Source: an uncultured Phascolarctobacterium sp. (GTDB lineage: Bacteria; Bacillota; Negativicutes; Acidaminococcales; Acidaminococcaceae). From it: a DNA stretch of 5,684 nt. Positions within the stretch are counted from its first letter, which is position 1. Each line of letters starts with the position of its first letter. The stretch lies in contig CAMFET010000066.1 of NCBI GenBank assembly GCA_945949475.1, positions 1 through 5,684 on the forward strand, given 5' to 3'. The notes beneath the pieces were generated by a model. It saw only the letters and a list, made by a program, of their open reading frames with translations, did no database searches and had not been told where the DNA came from. Shown piece after piece: positions 5,042-5,684 of this stretch. Made by a program: the position numbers and the translations under genes.

Positions 5042-5684
5042 ATGGAGTTAATGAAGGAGATTACCGGTAAGCAGGTCAAGGACATGCTGCTGGGAGCTTA
5101 TCATAGCTTTGAAAAGAATTACGAAGCTATTAACGAGCTAAATGTTTTTCCGGTTCCTGACGGTGATACCGGCACAAATATGATGTATACCATGGCTTCC
5201 GTAGCCCGTGAGCTTAGCGCCATGAGCGACCAAGCCGAGGCTGGTGAGATTGGTGCTGCTGCTGCGCGCAGTGCGATTATGGGCGCGCGTGGTAATTCCG
5301 GCGTTATCCTATCTCAATTGCTGCGCGGCATTGGCAAGGGTGTAGCCGGCAAAAAAACCTTGAATAATACAGAAATCGGCAAGGCCTTTCAGTTTGGTAT
5401 ATTATATGCCTATAGAAGTGTGGCTAAGCCGGTAGAGGGCACGATTTTGACGGTGGCTCGCGGCATGGCTAAGGGTGCTTATCAGGCAGTGCGCAGCCAA
5501 AATGTGAGCCTTGAGGATGTGCTTTTAGCAGCGATTCACTCCGGTAAGGAGGAGCTGGCCCTTACTCCCGAAAAGCTGCCTGCCTTAAAGGCAGCAGGCG
5601 TTGTTGACGCTGGCGGACAGGGCTTGATTGCCTTCTTTGAAGGCTGCTTAGCAGGACTGCGGGGGCAGGACTGCCAAGTGCTGG
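5042..5684 (+). CDS. DAK2 (DhaL-fold) domain protein, FakA-like fatty acid kinase, 3' end cut by the window
   Basis: An open frame of 214 codons runs off the window edge; the family is about 550 residues, so this is the N-terminal kinase domain and little more. NVFPVPDGDTGTNM (34-47) holds the Asp residues (D40, D42) that bind Mg-ATP in DhaL-fold kinases. GARGNSGVILSQLLRG (81-96), PVEGTILTV (130-138) and AGVVDAGGQGL (185-195) are also characteristic. FakA phosphorylates fatty acids carried by DegV/FakB proteins. Its position directly after a DegV gene, with a 19-base gap, makes this more likely than dihydroxyacetone kinase; a DhaK partner is not seen, and the protein continues past a lone DhaL unit. 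The start is not certain: ATG at 5042 has AGGTG or AAAGG nearby, while ATG at 5051 is in frame and has GGGAG at 5034-5038. Confidence 0.88.
   Translation, partial: MELMKEITGKQVKDMLLGAYHSFEKNYEAINELNVFPVPDGDTGTNMMYTMASVARELSAMSDQAEAGEIGAAAARSAIMGARGNSGVILSQLLRGIGKGVAGKKTLNNTEIGKAFQFGILYAYRSVAKPVEGTILTVARGMAKGAYQAVRSQNVSLEDVLLAAIHSGKEELALTPEKLPALKAAGVVDAGGQGLIAFFEGCLAGLRGQDCQVL

Overview
The window looks like an ordinary chromosomal stretch of a Firmicutes-type bacterium of intermediate G+C. Supporting signs are purine-rich Shine-Dalgarno sites (including an exact AGGAGG), TGn-extended -10 promoters, intrinsic terminators, an LCP cell-wall protein and a DegV/DAK2 (FakB/FakA-like) pair. A member of the Negativicutes is possible, but this is an impression from gene content and codon use, not a demonstrated assignment. 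I see no phage, transposase, CRISPR array, tRNA or rRNA.

Layout, all genes on the + strand. (1) 1-178 is a regulatory region with repeated GTATAC-cored palindromes and a TGn-extended -10. (2) 179-1390 encodes an Asp/Glu-type cation symporter of the DAACS family, starting at GTG and followed by an intrinsic terminator. (3) 1391-1632 is an AT-rich spacer with weak inverted repeats and a TGCTATAAT promoter very close to the next start. (4) 1633-2301 is a Nudix CoA pyrophosphatase-like gene and 2350-3726 is a LytR-CpsA-Psr (LCP) protein with a C-terminal LytR_C domain; a 48-base gap suggests one operon. (5) 3727-4161 is a structured spacer. It holds a long inverted repeat, a 32-base imperfect direct repeat, a promoter carrying the same palindrome as the symporter promoter, an intrinsic terminator about 50 bases further on, and a separate promoter for the next operon. 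(6) 4162-5022 (DegV/FakB-like) and 5042 to the window edge (DAK2/FakA-like) form a second operon.

Functionally, the symporter imports acidic amino acids or related dicarboxylates. The Nudix enzyme probably trims CoA or its derivatives. The LCP protein probably attaches glycopolymers to the cell wall. The last two genes probably act together: the DegV protein presents a bound fatty acid to the kinase, which phosphorylates it for phospholipid synthesis.

The coding genes belong to known families. The parts least explained by standard annotation are the two intergenic regions: a shared operator-like palindrome linking the symporter promoter to a promoter that seems to drive only a very short terminated transcript, and the inverted/direct repeat structure at 3731-3879.
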